23,878 bases of DNA from a virus. The stretch covers positions 1 through 23,878 of IMG/VR virus record IMGVR_UViG_3300046167_000333; one strand, written 5' to 3'. The translations under genes and the position numbers were made by a program. A model generated the notes under the pieces. The model was not told the DNA's origin. It did not search any database and saw only the letters and a program-made list of their open reading frames with translations. This document shows positions 1-7,288 of this stretch, one piece after another; the first letter of the stretch is position 1; every line of letters begins with the position of its first letter.

Positions 1-56
1 TAGGGAGGCGACTTTTTTGACGTTGAAAGTAAAAGGGAATCCCCTAAATTAGTGCC
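1..56 (+). promoter_or_regulatory. Leader before terS; possible promoter and cos-like motif
   Basis: A TTG at 23-25 is followed after exactly 19 nt by TAAATTAG at 45-52, a partial match to the Bacteroidota -33/-7 pattern (TTG-N19-TAnnTTTG). Only 4 nt separate the box from the ATG at 57. The segment at 3-14, GGGAGGCGACTT, matches 10 of 12 positions of the lambda cohesive end as I recall it (GGGCGGCGACCT). Its position just before the small terminase gene is where cos sites normally lie. Both readings are tentative; the -7 box is imperfect and the cos resemblance could be chance. Confidence 0.35.
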
Positions 57-380
57 ATGAATGACGCACAATTTCAGCGATTTACCGAACGCGTGGCCGA
101 ATACAGTACACGCAGCGAGCTTACAAGCGGCGTAAAGTCATTAATTCAAACGCTTTCATGCGTGGAAATTGAGGAGGAAATGCTGCAGGCGTTTTGCAAT
201 GAGCAAGGCACGTGCTACCAAGTCACAGGCAAAAGCGGCGACGTTTACAGCCGCGCCCGTCCTGAATGGCAACAACTCAAGGAGGCACGAATGAGAAAGC
301 AGGCCATGATTGCCACGCTGGAGAGGTTAGTAGGTACAACGGCAGAAACAGAAGAAAGCGTTGACGAATTCTTTGGATGA
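57..380 (+). CDS. terS: Terminase small subunit (P27-like)
   Basis: A 107-residue protein immediately upstream of the large terminase. The small subunit binds the packaging site on phage DNA and regulates the large-subunit motor. The central segment (about residues 55-80, YQVTGKSGDVYSRARPEW followed by a Lys/Arg-rich helix) resembles the C-terminal half of P27-family small terminases, which carry a short G-x-hydrophobic-x(n)-P stretch and then a helix ending in a Leu-rich tail. The length is normal for the family. The ATG at 57 follows a promoter-like box by 4 nt. The 3' end overlaps the terL start by 20 nt, suggesting coupled translation. Assignment rests on context plus weak motif similarity. 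Confidence 0.72.
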   Translation: MNDAQFQRFTERVAEYSTRSELTSGVKSLIQTLSCVEIEEEMLQAFCNEQGTCYQVTGKSGDVYSRARPEWQQLKEARMRKQAMIATLERLVGTTAETEESVDEFFG

Positions 381-1923
381 ATTCCACTTTGACGAAGACG
401 CGGCAAACCGTGCCGTTGACTTCATTGAAAAGTTTTGCAGCCATGTGAAAGGCGAGCTTGGCGGTAAGCCGTTTTTACTTGAAGACTGGCAAAAAAACGA
501 TATTATTCGCCCACTTTTTGGCTGGAAAAAGGCCGACGGCCGGCGCAAATATCGCACTTGTTACGTTGAAATTCCGCGTAAAAATGGCAAGTCAAACCTT
601 TCTGCAGCCATTGCGCTCTATATGCTTTTTGCAGACGGTGAACCGGGCGCGGAAGTCATAAGCGCAGCAGGTGACCGAAATCAGGCGAATATTGTCTTTA
701 GCATAGCGCAGGAGATGATACACAACAACAAACACCTGAGCCAACGCGCAAAGGTTTTGCGAAACTCCATTAACTACAAAAGCAGTTTTTACAAGTCCAT
801 AAGCGCCGAGGCAAGCACGAAACACGGCTTTAATTGTCATGCCGTAATTTTCGACGAACTACACACGCAGCCTAACCGTGACTTGTGGGATGTACTTGTA
901 ACGTCCACAGGCGCACGAACGCAGCCGCTTGTTATCGCACTAACCACCGCAGGACATGATAGGAATTCGATTTGTTTTGAAATTCATGAATACGCTCGGC
1001 AAGTTCAGGAGGGCAGTATTCTCGATGAAACTTTTCTACCAGTACTTTATGCCGCTGATGAAAGTGATGACTGGACAGCTGAAGAAACATGGGCAAAAGC
1101 CAACCCGGGCTATGGGTCGATTTGCACTAAAGCGTACTTTGAGCAAGAAAGCAAGAAAGCGCAGAATGTCCCGTCGTACTTAAACACTTTTTTGCGTCTG
1201 AATCTTAATATTTGGACGAGTGCCGAACACGCGTGGATACCTGACGACGTTTTTATGCAAGGCGCGGAGCCTATACCGTGGAAGCGTTTGCCGCTTTTAC
1301 CTGCGTTCGGTGGGTTAGATTTGGCCAGCACGCAGGATTTAACGGCTTTTGCCTTGCTATTTCGTGATGATGAACACGATTGTTTTTATCTCATCGTTCA
1401 CCAATTTGTAAACCAAGACAAGGCCGACAGCAAGAAACTAAGCGCAGGAATTGACTACCACAGGTACGCAAAAGATGGCCATATAACTATAACGCCGGGC
1501 AACGTTACCGATTTCAGGTATGTTAAAGAGCATATTGTAGACGCGTGCGCTAAATACGACATTCGCGGCATAGGATACGACCCACGATTTAGCACGTATA
1601 TCGTGAGCGAATTGATACAAGACGACATAGAAATGCACCCAATGGCGCAGAATATTACGACTATGAACGGCCCAACTAAGGAATTTGAGATGCAAATGAT
1701 GAAAAGCAACATCATTCACGGCGGCAATGAGGTGCTAAGGTGGCAAATGGGTTGCGCAGTTGTTTACACGGACGTCAACGAAAACAAGCGCGTGACGAAA
1801 GAGAAAACCGAAAGCAAGAAAGTAGATGGCGTTATTGCTTCAATCATTGCAATGAACGAATACGGCCACCATAAAACGAGCGGAGCGCACGATACAGTTT
1901 TTGATATAATTTCCCTTTCGTAA
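361..1923 (+). CDS. terL: Terminase large subunit (HK97-like, Terminase_1)
   Basis: DNA-packaging motor ATPase and nuclease. A Walker A-like loop, PRKNGKS, is at residues 72-78, and Walker B with the catalytic acid, AVIFDE, at 161-166. The C-terminal RNase H-like nuclease shows its acidic residues in GGLDLAS (D320), IGYDPRF (D407) and KKVDGVIA (D489). The 520-residue length is usual. No ATG lies near the 5' end: the frame is closed by a stop at 331-333, and only TTG codons (361 or 373) precede the conserved region, so a TTG start is inferred, overlapping terS by 20 nt. The product acts at the portal vertex of the prohead. The adjacent portal, protease and capsid genes support a standard HK97-type head module. 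Confidence 0.96.
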   Translation: MTNSLDEFHFDEDAANRAVDFIEKFCSHVKGELGGKPFLLEDWQKNDIIRPLFGWKKADGRRKYRTCYVEIPRKNGKSNLSAAIALYMLFADGEPGAEVISAAGDRNQANIVFSIAQEMIHNNKHLSQRAKVLRNSINYKSSFYKSISAEASTKHGFNCHAVIFDELHTQPNRDLWDVLVTSTGARTQPLVIALTTAGHDRNSICFEIHEYARQVQEGSILDETFLPVLYAADESDDWTAEETWAKANPGYGSICTKAYFEQESKKAQNVPSYLNTFLRLNLNIWTSAEHAWIPDDVFMQGAEPIPWKRLPLLPAFGGLDLASTQDLTAFALLFRDDEHDCFYLIVHQFVNQDKADSKKLSAGIDYHRYAKDGHITITPGNVTDFRYVKEHIVDACAKYDIRGIGYDPRFSTYIVSELIQDDIEMHPMAQNITTMNGPTKEFEMQMMKSNIIHGGNEVLRWQMGCAVVYTDVNENKRVTKEKTESKKVDGVIASIIAMNEYGHHKTSGAHDTVFDIISLS

Positions 1924-1935
1924 TTTGCACCCCAC

Positions 1936-2439
1936 ATGGCAACACTTCGCGACAGATTAAACGCGCTTTTGAGGTATCGCGTAGGTAAGTACGATTCACA
2001 GACCTTGGCGAACGACCTAGGCATCTACGGCACTACGGTAAGCGGTGCGAATATCAACGAGAATACAGCGCTTACAATTTCGACGGTATACGCCTGCGTC
2101 TACAAGATTGCCAGCACCTTGGCCAGCCTAGACCTTGAGGTATATGAGCGCACAGGCCGCGAGATAGAACCGGCGAACGTTCACCCTGCTTATGACGTTA
2201 TCAAATACAAGCCCAACGAATACCAAACGGCGTTCGACTTTTGGGAAACCATTATAAGCAATGCAGTCATTAACGGCGTTGGCTATGCACTGATTGAGCG
2301 CGATGGCCGTGGATACGTTACCAGCCTGATATGCTTGGATATTTACGACGTTGACCGCAAGAACGTGAACGGCCAAATTGTTTACAGCGTGCGAAACGTG
2401 GGCATAGTCCAGCCGGAGAATATGCTTGGAGATTTGTAA
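1936..2439 (+). CDS. Portal protein, N-terminal part (frame broken)
   Basis: Residues 1-167 match the N-terminal half of HK97-type portal proteins: an early stretch of ALTISTVYACVYKIASTLA type, then YDVIKYKPNEYQTAFDFWETI, then a segment ending QPENML. The portal forms the dodecameric ring through which DNA enters the head and to which the tail attaches. The frame stops at 2437-2439, just where portals normally continue with a His-Ile/Leu-Lys/Arg-Gly loop leading to Ser-Pro-Ile. The continuation is in the next frame from about 2426. As it stands this is half a portal; see the entry for 2426-3130. Confidence 0.85.
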   Translation: MATLRDRLNALLRYRVGKYDSQTLANDLGIYGTTVSGANINENTALTISTVYACVYKIASTLASLDLEVYERTGREIEPANVHPAYDVIKYKPNEYQTAFDFWETIISNAVINGVGYALIERDGRGYVTSLICLDIYDVDRKNVNGQIVYSVRNVGIVQPENMLGDL

Positions 2440-3130
2440 TCTTCAAAGAAAGTCACCAATTCGATTGCACCGCGAAAATTTAGGACTAGCCAAAAGCGCC
2501 GAAGACTTTGGCGCGGAGTACTTTGGTAGCGGCGGGCAAATGACGGGGATACTATCCAGCGACCAGCCTTTGAAAAAGGAGCAGATGGATATAATTCAGG
2601 GCAGTTGGAACAAGGCCGCCCAACAGGCTGGCACGAAGCTGCTGCCGTTTGGATTTAAATATTCACGAATTAGCATTAGCCCGGACGAGGCGCAATTTAT
2701 TGAAACGCGTAAATTTCAAGCGGAAGAGATATGCCGCATTTTCAGCGTGCCGCCGACATTGGTACAGCTCGAAAGCCAAACAACATACAACAATGTCGAG
2801 CAGCAAAACCTACAATTCGCACGGCACACGATTGCACCATGGGCCAAGCGTATTGAGCAGGAGATAGATAGGAAGTTAATCCAGTCGCGCGAGCGCCCAC
2901 AGATATATAGCAAATTCAATTTGAACGATTTGTACAGGGGCGATATGCAGAGCCGCGCAGACTTCTACACGAAGATGCTGAACAACGGCGTGCTGAGCAT
3001 TAACGAAGTCAGGGGCAAGGAAGATATGAACCCAACGGACGGAGGCGACACGCACACGGTGCAGGTGAACCAAATCGCGCTGGACCGCCTAGGCAAGTAC
3101 AGCGATAAAGTCAGCAGCGATGGCGTTTAG
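2426..3130 (+). CDS. Portal protein, C-terminal part (frame +1 from the N-terminal half)
   Basis: Continues the portal: SPIRLHRENLGLAKSAEDFG, a following Gly-rich segment, then FQAEEICRIFSVPPTLVQL and the helical NNVEQQNLQFARHTIAPW, all typical of the HK97 portal core and stem. The reading frame is +1 relative to 1936-2439. The only available start is a TTG at 2426, unlikely to be used alone because half a portal could not form the ring. The junction loop (about 8 residues between QPENML and SPI) is shorter than I expect for the family (about 13), so more than one base may have changed. The 3' end overlaps the next gene (ATG 3120). Best treated as one gene, 1936-3130, with a frame break near 2425-2440. 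Confidence 0.85.
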   Translation: MEICNLQRKSPIRLHRENLGLAKSAEDFGAEYFGSGGQMTGILSSDQPLKKEQMDIIQGSWNKAAQQAGTKLLPFGFKYSRISISPDEAQFIETRKFQAEEICRIFSVPPTLVQLESQTTYNNVEQQNLQFARHTIAPWAKRIEQEIDRKLIQSRERPQIYSKFNLNDLYRGDMQSRADFYTKMLNNGVLSINEVRGKEDMNPTDGGDTHTVQVNQIALDRLGKYSDKVSSDGV

Positions 3131-3392
3131 TAAGTACCCTGAGGCGATGACAAACAACGCGAAGCGCGGCCTGCGTCTTAATGAAGAGGTAGGCGGAAAA
3201 TGCGCGACGGCGGTAGGCAAAGAGACCGCGCGGATATTATCAAACAAAGAAGCAATCAGCGAGGCACGCACCAAAAGAATGTACAGCTTTTTGAGCCGCG
3301 CCCGAACATATTACAAGCCCGACGATACAGAAGCGTGCGGCACAATTAGTTACCTTACTTTGGGGCGGCGATACCGCACTAAATTGGAGTGA
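3120..3392 (+). CDS. Conserved small protein between portal and protease (frame broken near its end)
   Basis: This 90-residue frame begins MAFSKYPEAMTNNAKRG and reaches DDTEACGTISYL before diverging. I recognise it as a small protein of unknown function recurrent between portal and prohead protease in Bacteroidota phages and prophages, where the end usually reads like GTISYLLWGG. Here the frame is lost at about 3357: skipping one base (the A at 3357) gives LLWGGDTALNWSESKVKAM in the next frame, running to a stop at 3460-3462. The start at 3120 overlaps the portal stop. No catalytic or metal-binding motif is evident, and the function is unknown. Confidence 0.7.
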   Translation: MAFSKYPEAMTNNAKRGLRLNEEVGGKCATAVGKETARILSNKEAISEARTKRMYSFLSRARTYYKPDDTEACGTISYLTLGRRYRTKLE

Positions 3393-3462
3393 ATCAAAAG
3401 TTAAAGCAATGAAAGAAGAAGAAGACAAGCGCACCGAAGGAGCTGCGCAGCCAATACGGTGA
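3358..3462 (+). pseudogene. Displaced C-terminal end of the small conserved protein
   Basis: In the +1 frame relative to 3120-3392, this segment reads LWGGDTALNWSESKVKAM and then an acidic, Lys-rich tail ending at a TGA at 3460-3462. It restores the expected C-terminus of the preceding conserved protein. It has no start codon of its own before the conserved part, apart from an ATG at 3409. That ATG may instead belong to the protease: dropping one A from the run after it would give a start MKKKKTSAPKEL that continues into the protease N-terminal frame. Confidence 0.5.
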
Positions 3463-3601
3463 CACCGTAGAACTGCGAACGGCAGAAGTGCGGGCCGCAG
3501 GCGATGACGCGTTAGTAGTCGAAGGCTATGCCAGCAATTTTAACGTGGAGTATGATTTAGGATATTTCAAAGAAACCGTAGCCCGTGGCGCGTTTCGATG
3601 A
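3413..3601 (+). pseudogene. Prohead protease N-terminal segment in a displaced frame
   Basis: This stretch encodes ELRTAEVRAAGDDALVVEGY, then ASNFNVEYDLGYFKETVARG and AF, before a stop at 3599-3601. It is the standard beginning of an HK97-family prohead protease (S78): a charged N-terminus, an EGYA-x-F strand, then GAF before the Asp-Asp-Val segment. The continuation, DDVMQDDVRFLLNH, is found in the next frame starting at 3585. Skipping the single C at 3595 joins the two precisely. No ATG precedes it in frame (a stop lies at 3410-3412); a GTG within GAEVRA-encoding sequence or a shifted ATG at 3409 are candidate starts. Confidence 0.7.
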
Positions 3602-5312
3602 CGTCATGCAGGATGATGTACGGTTTTTACTCAATCACACAGGCGCACCTTTGGCACGAACTACAAACGGCACTTTAGAGCTTAGCGTAGATGAACAAGG
3701 CTTAAAGTATCGCGCAGCACTTGCAGACACGCAGGACGGGCGCGACCTTTACAAGCTGATCAAGCGCGGCGATATTACACAAAGTTCGTTCGCTTTTACA
3801 ATTGACTCGGATACGTGGAGCGAGGACCGCAGCACGCGAACAATTACCAAGGTGGGCAAATTATTAGACACGTCGGCGGTTACATACCCAGCCAGCCCGA
3901 CGGCATCAGTCTACGCGCGAAACATGGCAGAGGCGGCGCAGGAAGTGGAGGAATTAAAAGACGAACAGGTAGCAGTTGAACCCGTAGAGGAAAAGCGCGC
4001 AGAACCTGAAACGATAAAAACAGAACCGCGTAACTTTACGCAAAACATTACAAAGATGACTTTAAACGATTTGAAAGGCCAGCGCAATGCGAACTATGAA
4101 GAGTTTGTTGCAATCGGCCAAAAGGCGGACAGAGAGGGCCGCGTTATGACAGAAGCAGAGCAGGAGCGATGCGATAAGCTTGACAGCTTAATGCAAGACC
4201 TTGACGTTAAGATTAAGCACAAAACACGCGAGCAGGATATGGTTGCACGAATGGCGCAGAGCGGTACAGCCGGCGCATCCGAGCAACGCGAAGTTGAGCG
4301 CGTAAATAGTTCTTTCAGCTTAAGCCGTGCAGTAGCTGCCGTTGCCAACGGTCGAAACTTGGAAGGTGCAGAAGCAGAGTGGGCAAGTGAAGCAAGCAAG
4401 GAGGCACGAAGCCAAGGCCTGCAAATGGCTGGACAGATTGCAATTCCTTCAGTGGCTTTGCGTGCTGGAGCTGCTGACGACTTCCAAGCAGGAAGCGGCG
4501 ACGGTTCAGGATTTGTTCCAACTGTTGTACCTGCTGCAATCGAAGCACTGCGCGCGCCTACCGTATTGGAAGGACTCGGCACAACAGTAATTCGAAACGC
4601 TACAGGTAACTTGCAGTTTCCACGTGTAAGCGCTAAGGCCGCAGGTACAGGTGAAACAGAAGTTTCAGCCGATGCAGGTTCAGGCATGGAAATGGATGAC
4701 GTTACTTTGTCACCGCAACGAGTTGCAGCCAACACCAAGTACAGCAAGCAATTGATTTTGCAGGGCGGTGCAGAGGTAGATGCTTTGATTGCTAACGAAT
4801 TGGCCGCAGCTATGAACGCCTATGTTGATACAACAGCCTTCGCCGCTATCATGGCATCGACTGCTGTAAACCAGTCGAATGTTGCTGATGGCGCTTTGAC
4901 TGCTGCAATGGTTAACCTGATGGAAACGGACGCACTTGCAGAGGGTGCAAACCTTGCAGGCGCTTCGTACGTTATGAGCGCAGGCGCTTACGGCCTTTCA
5001 AAGGCATTGGCGCAGGTTGCGAACGTTAACCCACTTTGGGAGAATGGCCGCTTCAATATGTACAACGCCGTTGCTACGCCATACCTCGCTAACGGATTTT
5101 TAGAGGACGGAACAACAGCAGCAGCGGGAGCGCTTTGCTTTGGTAACTTCCAACAGGGCGGAATCCTTGCCTACTTTGGTGGCATTGATTTGCTAGTTGA
5201 CCCGTACAGCGACGCAGGCACTGCACAAATTGCATTGCACGTGAACCGATTCTTCGACTTCGATTTGCGACAGCCAAAAGCGTTGTCCATTGCGAAGCAC
5301 TTGAATGCTTGA
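3585..5312 (+). CDS. Prohead protease-major capsid protein fusion (HK97 fold)
   Basis: Residues 1-110 are the body of an S78 prohead protease. His18 (in LLNHTG) and a Ser at 67/68 (in TQSSFAF) match the catalytic His and Ser; the protein is missing its usual first 50 or so residues because of the frame break at 3595. A charged linker (about 115-155) leads without a stop into a scaffold-like coiled segment (about 158-215, LNDLKGQRNANYEEF onwards) and then the HK97 capsid domain: FVPTVVPAAIEALRAPTVLE, AGTGETEVSADAGSG and a C-terminal LHVNRFFDFDLRQPKAL. In separate-gene phages these are two proteins. An in-frame ATG at 4056 could start an unfused capsid protein of 418 residues. The expected product is the shell subunit, with the protease freed during maturation. 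Confidence 0.9.
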   Translation: MARFDDVMQDDVRFLLNHTGAPLARTTNGTLELSVDEQGLKYRAALADTQDGRDLYKLIKRGDITQSSFAFTIDSDTWSEDRSTRTITKVGKLLDTSAVTYPASPTASVYARNMAEAAQEVEELKDEQVAVEPVEEKRAEPETIKTEPRNFTQNITKMTLNDLKGQRNANYEEFVAIGQKADREGRVMTEAEQERCDKLDSLMQDLDVKIKHKTREQDMVARMAQSGTAGASEQREVERVNSSFSLSRAVAAVANGRNLEGAEAEWASEASKEARSQGLQMAGQIAIPSVALRAGAADDFQAGSGDGSGFVPTVVPAAIEALRAPTVLEGLGTTVIRNATGNLQFPRVSAKAAGTGETEVSADAGSGMEMDDVTLSPQRVAANTKYSKQLILQGGAEVDALIANELAAAMNAYVDTTAFAAIMASTAVNQSNVADGALTAAMVNLMETDALAEGANLAGASYVMSAGAYGLSKALAQVANVNPLWENGRFNMYNAVATPYLANGFLEDGTTAAAGALCFGNFQQGGILAYFGGIDLLVDPYSDAGTAQIALHVNRFFDFDLRQPKALSIAKHLNA

Positions 5313-5335
5313 TTTGGTTAGGTTATAGTTTGGTG

Positions 5336-5364
5336 AAAGGGGGGCTTCGGCCCCTCTTTTTTTT
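5336..5364 (+). terminator. Rho-independent terminator after the capsid gene
   Basis: A GGGGC-TTCG-GCCCC hairpin at 5341-5354, extended by A-T and G-T pairs, is followed by a run of T to 5364. It lies 24 nt after the capsid stop and should end much of the head-operon transcription. Confidence 0.88.
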
Positions 5365-5426
5365 GTCCTGTAACCCCAGTAAACAAAGGGTAAACCAAAA
5401 AACATTTAAAATAAATACGAAAAAAC

Positions 5427-5458
5427 TTGCGTAGAAAGAAAAGGTTACCGTATCTTTG
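5427..5458 (+). promoter_or_regulatory. Bacteroidota-type promoter of the small-gene cassette
   Basis: TTG at 5427-5429 and a perfect -7 box TATCTTTG at 5451-5458, spaced 21 nt (19-20 is usual). The upstream part, TACGAAAAAACTTGCGTA at 5416-5433, is 17/18 identical to the promoter at 18076-18093. The predicted start of transcription, about 5463-5465, leaves a leader of about 25 nt before the ATG at 5490. Confidence 0.75.
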
Positions 5459-5489
5459 AGACATCAAACGAAACAAAAACAGAGCAATC

Positions 5490-5729
5490 ATGACAACAGC
5501 ATTCGGAAATATTAAATTTACAAAGACGATACCGCAGGGTGGTGATGGCTGTTACGAATGGCTTGGCGAGAATGTTCGAATTTACAGAACGGGCGGGATT
5601 GATTGCCGAGGACATTTTACATACAACCTCGGAAGTTATGAGGTCGAAGTAAAAAATAATGTAATGGCTACCGATATAAAAACGCTAAAGGCAGCTAAAG
5701 AGGTCGCTATATACTATGCATCAAAGTAA
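5490..5729 (+). CDS. Small unknown protein of a moron-like cassette
   Basis: A 79-residue soluble protein beginning MTTAFGNIKFTKTI, with aromatic and Gly-rich stretches (YEWLGENVRIYRTGG) and a Lys/Ala-rich C-terminus. I do not recognise the family. It has its own promoter and sits between two terminators, inside an otherwise structural gene block, which suggests expression independent of head and tail genes. Accessory genes placed this way (morons) often change host phenotype or counter defences, but nothing in the sequence shows which. Its stop overlaps the start of a 27-codon reading frame at 5716. Confidence 0.72.
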   Translation: MTTAFGNIKFTKTIPQGGDGCYEWLGENVRIYRTGGIDCRGHFTYNLGSYEVEVKNNVMATDIKTLKAAKEVAIYYASK

Positions 5730-5799
5730 AAACGAGCCCGAATGGTTTCAAGAGGTGCTTGACCGCACCGAACAAACCGAATCCTTCCTCCTGTCTTAA
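5716..5799 (+). CDS. 27-residue acidic peptide
   Basis: ATG at 5716 overlaps the previous gene by 14 nt; the frame reads MHQSKNEPEWFQEVLDRTEQ and ends in a Phe-Leu-Leu-Ser tail at the stop 5797-5799. The stop lies 1 nt before the terminator hairpin, so this frame fills the cassette exactly. The same arrangement (small gene followed by an overlapping short acidic frame) recurs at 18121-18455. It may be a real peptide or chance. Confidence 0.45.
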   Translation: MHQSKNEPEWFQEVLDRTEQTESFLLS

Positions 5800-5800
5800 C

Positions 5801-5824
5801 AGCCCCTCACGGGGCTTTTTTTTT
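5801..5824 (+). terminator. Rho-independent terminator closing the small-gene cassette
   Basis: AGCCCC (5801-5806), loop TCAC, GGGGCT (5811-5816), then a T run to 5824. It is 1 nt past the stop of the 27-residue frame and 18 nt before the next structural gene. Confidence 0.9.
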
Positions 5825-5841
5825 AGCCGTATTTTAGCGAC

Positions 5842-6405
5842 ATGATGACCGTAGAAATAACAGGCGCGCCCGACCTCGACAGCATTATAACCGTGGCACA
5901 GCTAAAGGAGCATTTGCGAGTAGACCACACAGACGAAGACACGTTAATCGAGGCGCTGAGAGATGCAGCAATAGCGTGGATTGAAGACGTATGTAATACG
6001 CGCCTTGGCGATGTTGACGCCGTTGGTTACATCGATTACTTTTACAACGTTCGTTTTCCAATCGGCCCGGTTAACTCCATTGCATCCGTGACGTATTTGG
6101 ACACGGCAAACGCAACGCAAACGCTGCCAGCCGCTAAATATTGGTTTGACATAAAAACCAAAAGCGCGCGCATTACGTTCGACAATACGCCCGACCTATA
6201 CGACGACACTTTTAACGCGGTGCAGGTGAATATGAACGTCGGTTATCCGGAGGCCGATATTCCACAGCCGCTTGTTCATGGCATTCGTTTGCTGGTTGGT
6301 CATCTCTACGAAAACAGGCAAACCGTAACCGCGCACAAAATGCACGAATTGCCGTTAGGTATTTATAGCATCATTTCACCATATAGAAACGTTACAAGCG
6401 TATGA
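5842..6405 (+). CDS. Head-tail connector (gp6-like / phiE125 gp8 family)
   Basis: A 187-residue protein with the connector signature: ITVAQLKEHLRVDHTDEDTL near the start, followed by an Ala-rich helix (IEALRDAAIAWIEDVC), a PIGPVNSIASVTYLD strand pair, and a C-terminal VHGIRLLVGHLYENRQ helix. These proteins form the ring beneath the portal that prepares the head for tail joining. The first ATG (5842) is chosen over the immediately following one because it sits 4 nt after a TATTTTAG box (5830-5837). It overlaps the next gene by 4 nt (ATGA), typical of translational coupling. Confidence 0.88.
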   Translation: MMTVEITGAPDLDSIITVAQLKEHLRVDHTDEDTLIEALRDAAIAWIEDVCNTRLGDVDAVGYIDYFYNVRFPIGPVNSIASVTYLDTANATQTLPAAKYWFDIKTKSARITFDNTPDLYDDTFNAVQVNMNVGYPEADIPQPLVHGIRLLVGHLYENRQTVTAHKMHELPLGIYSIISPYRNVTSV

Positions 6406-6734
6406 GATTTGGCACACTTGACAGGCGCATAACGATAGAGCGCGCCACCTTAACGCTGAACGATTACGGGGAGCGCGCCGAAACTTGGACGACCTTGGCC
6501 ACGGTTTGGGCAGAGGTAAACTATAGGCCAGGAAGTGGCAGCGAAACAATTGAAAGCGACCAAGTTTTTGCAGTGCAGCGCGTGCGCTTTGTTATCCGTT
6601 ACAGTAGCACGGTTAGCGACGTCAAGCCAAGCGACCGTGTAAGCTACAACGGCCAACTGTATCAAATTGAAGCGGTGCAGGAAATCGGACGCGCCGAGGG
6701 CTTGCGACTGGTAACCACGTCAACGGGTGAATAA
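6402..6734 (+). CDS. Head-tail adaptor / head closure protein
   Basis: A 110-residue protein beginning MRFGTLDRRITIER with a following ETWTTLATVWAEV segment and FVIRYSSTVSDVKPSDRVSY, then YQIEAVQEIG. This is the recognisable beta-barrel pattern of the phage head-tail joining family (SPP1 gp16-like). It would close the portal channel and connect head to tail. It overlaps both neighbours by 1-4 nt. Confidence 0.88.
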   Translation: MRFGTLDRRITIERATLTLNDYGERAETWTTLATVWAEVNYRPGSGSETIESDQVFAVQRVRFVIRYSSTVSDVKPSDRVSYNGQLYQIEAVQEIGRAEGLRLVTTSTGE

Positions 6735-7288
6735 TGGGAACAATTTCCGAAAGATTAGAAAGGCCAAGGGGTGCAGGCGGCGGCGGTGGTGGTGCGTTGC
6801 CTGTTGCGCAGGTTGACGGATTGGAGCAGGTTTTAAAAAAGATAAACAAGGCTATCCGGTGGAATGAGGAAGACAAAAAACAACTGCGCAAAATCAACCG
6901 CCAAGTCGTTAGCATATACGTCAGGAATTTGAAGCGCGGCAGTAATCGCATAATTGACGCACAGAAGACTATAAAGGTAAAAGGTAGGGATGACATCAAG
7001 CCGGGTACTTTGAGGCGCTCAGTGGGCACGTGGACGCCTGAGAAAGGAAGCACGAAAGTTTTAGGCGGGCCAAAGTACAAAGGCGGCAGCGGAAAAGCCC
7101 AAAGCAATAATGATGCATGGTTTGCGCATATCGTGGAGGAAGGCGATTTTTCGCACTACTTTGGCGGCAAAAATAAAAGCCATCCAAATTATAAGAAATT
7201 TGAAAAGGCGAAAAAAGCAACTCAAGCAAGAATGCAAAGGATGCTATTAAATAAGTTACGAGCAGAATTTGAACGCTTCATGTCATGA
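6734..7288 (+). CDS. HK97 gp10-like tail component
   Basis: A 184-residue basic protein. A 6-Gly run lies at about residues 15-20 (GAGGGGGGALPV, encoded by repeated GGN codons at about 6776-6797), then QVDGLEQVLKKINKAI, a TLRRSVGTW segment, and a WFAHIVEEGD motif. Order and motifs (LRxSVxxW, then WxxxVExG) match gp10-like proteins, which act in tail completion between adaptor and tail terminator. The C-terminus is Lys/Arg-rich. The stop overlaps the next gene by 4 nt. Confidence 0.78.
   Translation: MGTISERLERPRGAGGGGGGALPVAQVDGLEQVLKKINKAIRWNEEDKKQLRKINRQVVSIYVRNLKRGSNRIIDAQKTIKVKGRDDIKPGTLRRSVGTWTPEKGSTKVLGGPKYKGGSGKAQSNNDAWFAHIVEEGDFSHYFGGKNKSHPNYKKFEKAKKATQARMQRMLLNKLRAEFERFMS

Noticed and set aside
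4094-4747. 217-codon reading frame on the minus strand inside the capsid gene
   Set aside because: It is antisense to the strongly supported protease-capsid gene; its Ser/Arg/Ala/Leu-rich composition is typical of the complement of Ala-rich coding sequence, with no start signal or motif.
6776-6797. GGN-rich tract as possible phase-variation microsatellite
   Set aside because: Units are in-frame 3-bp Gly codons with mixed third bases (GGC/GGT), so slippage would not shift frame; likely a flexible linker.
6622-7107. 161-codon minus-strand frame with a Pro run
   Set aside because: The Pro run is the reverse complement of the Gly-codon run in the gp10-like gene; no gene signal.
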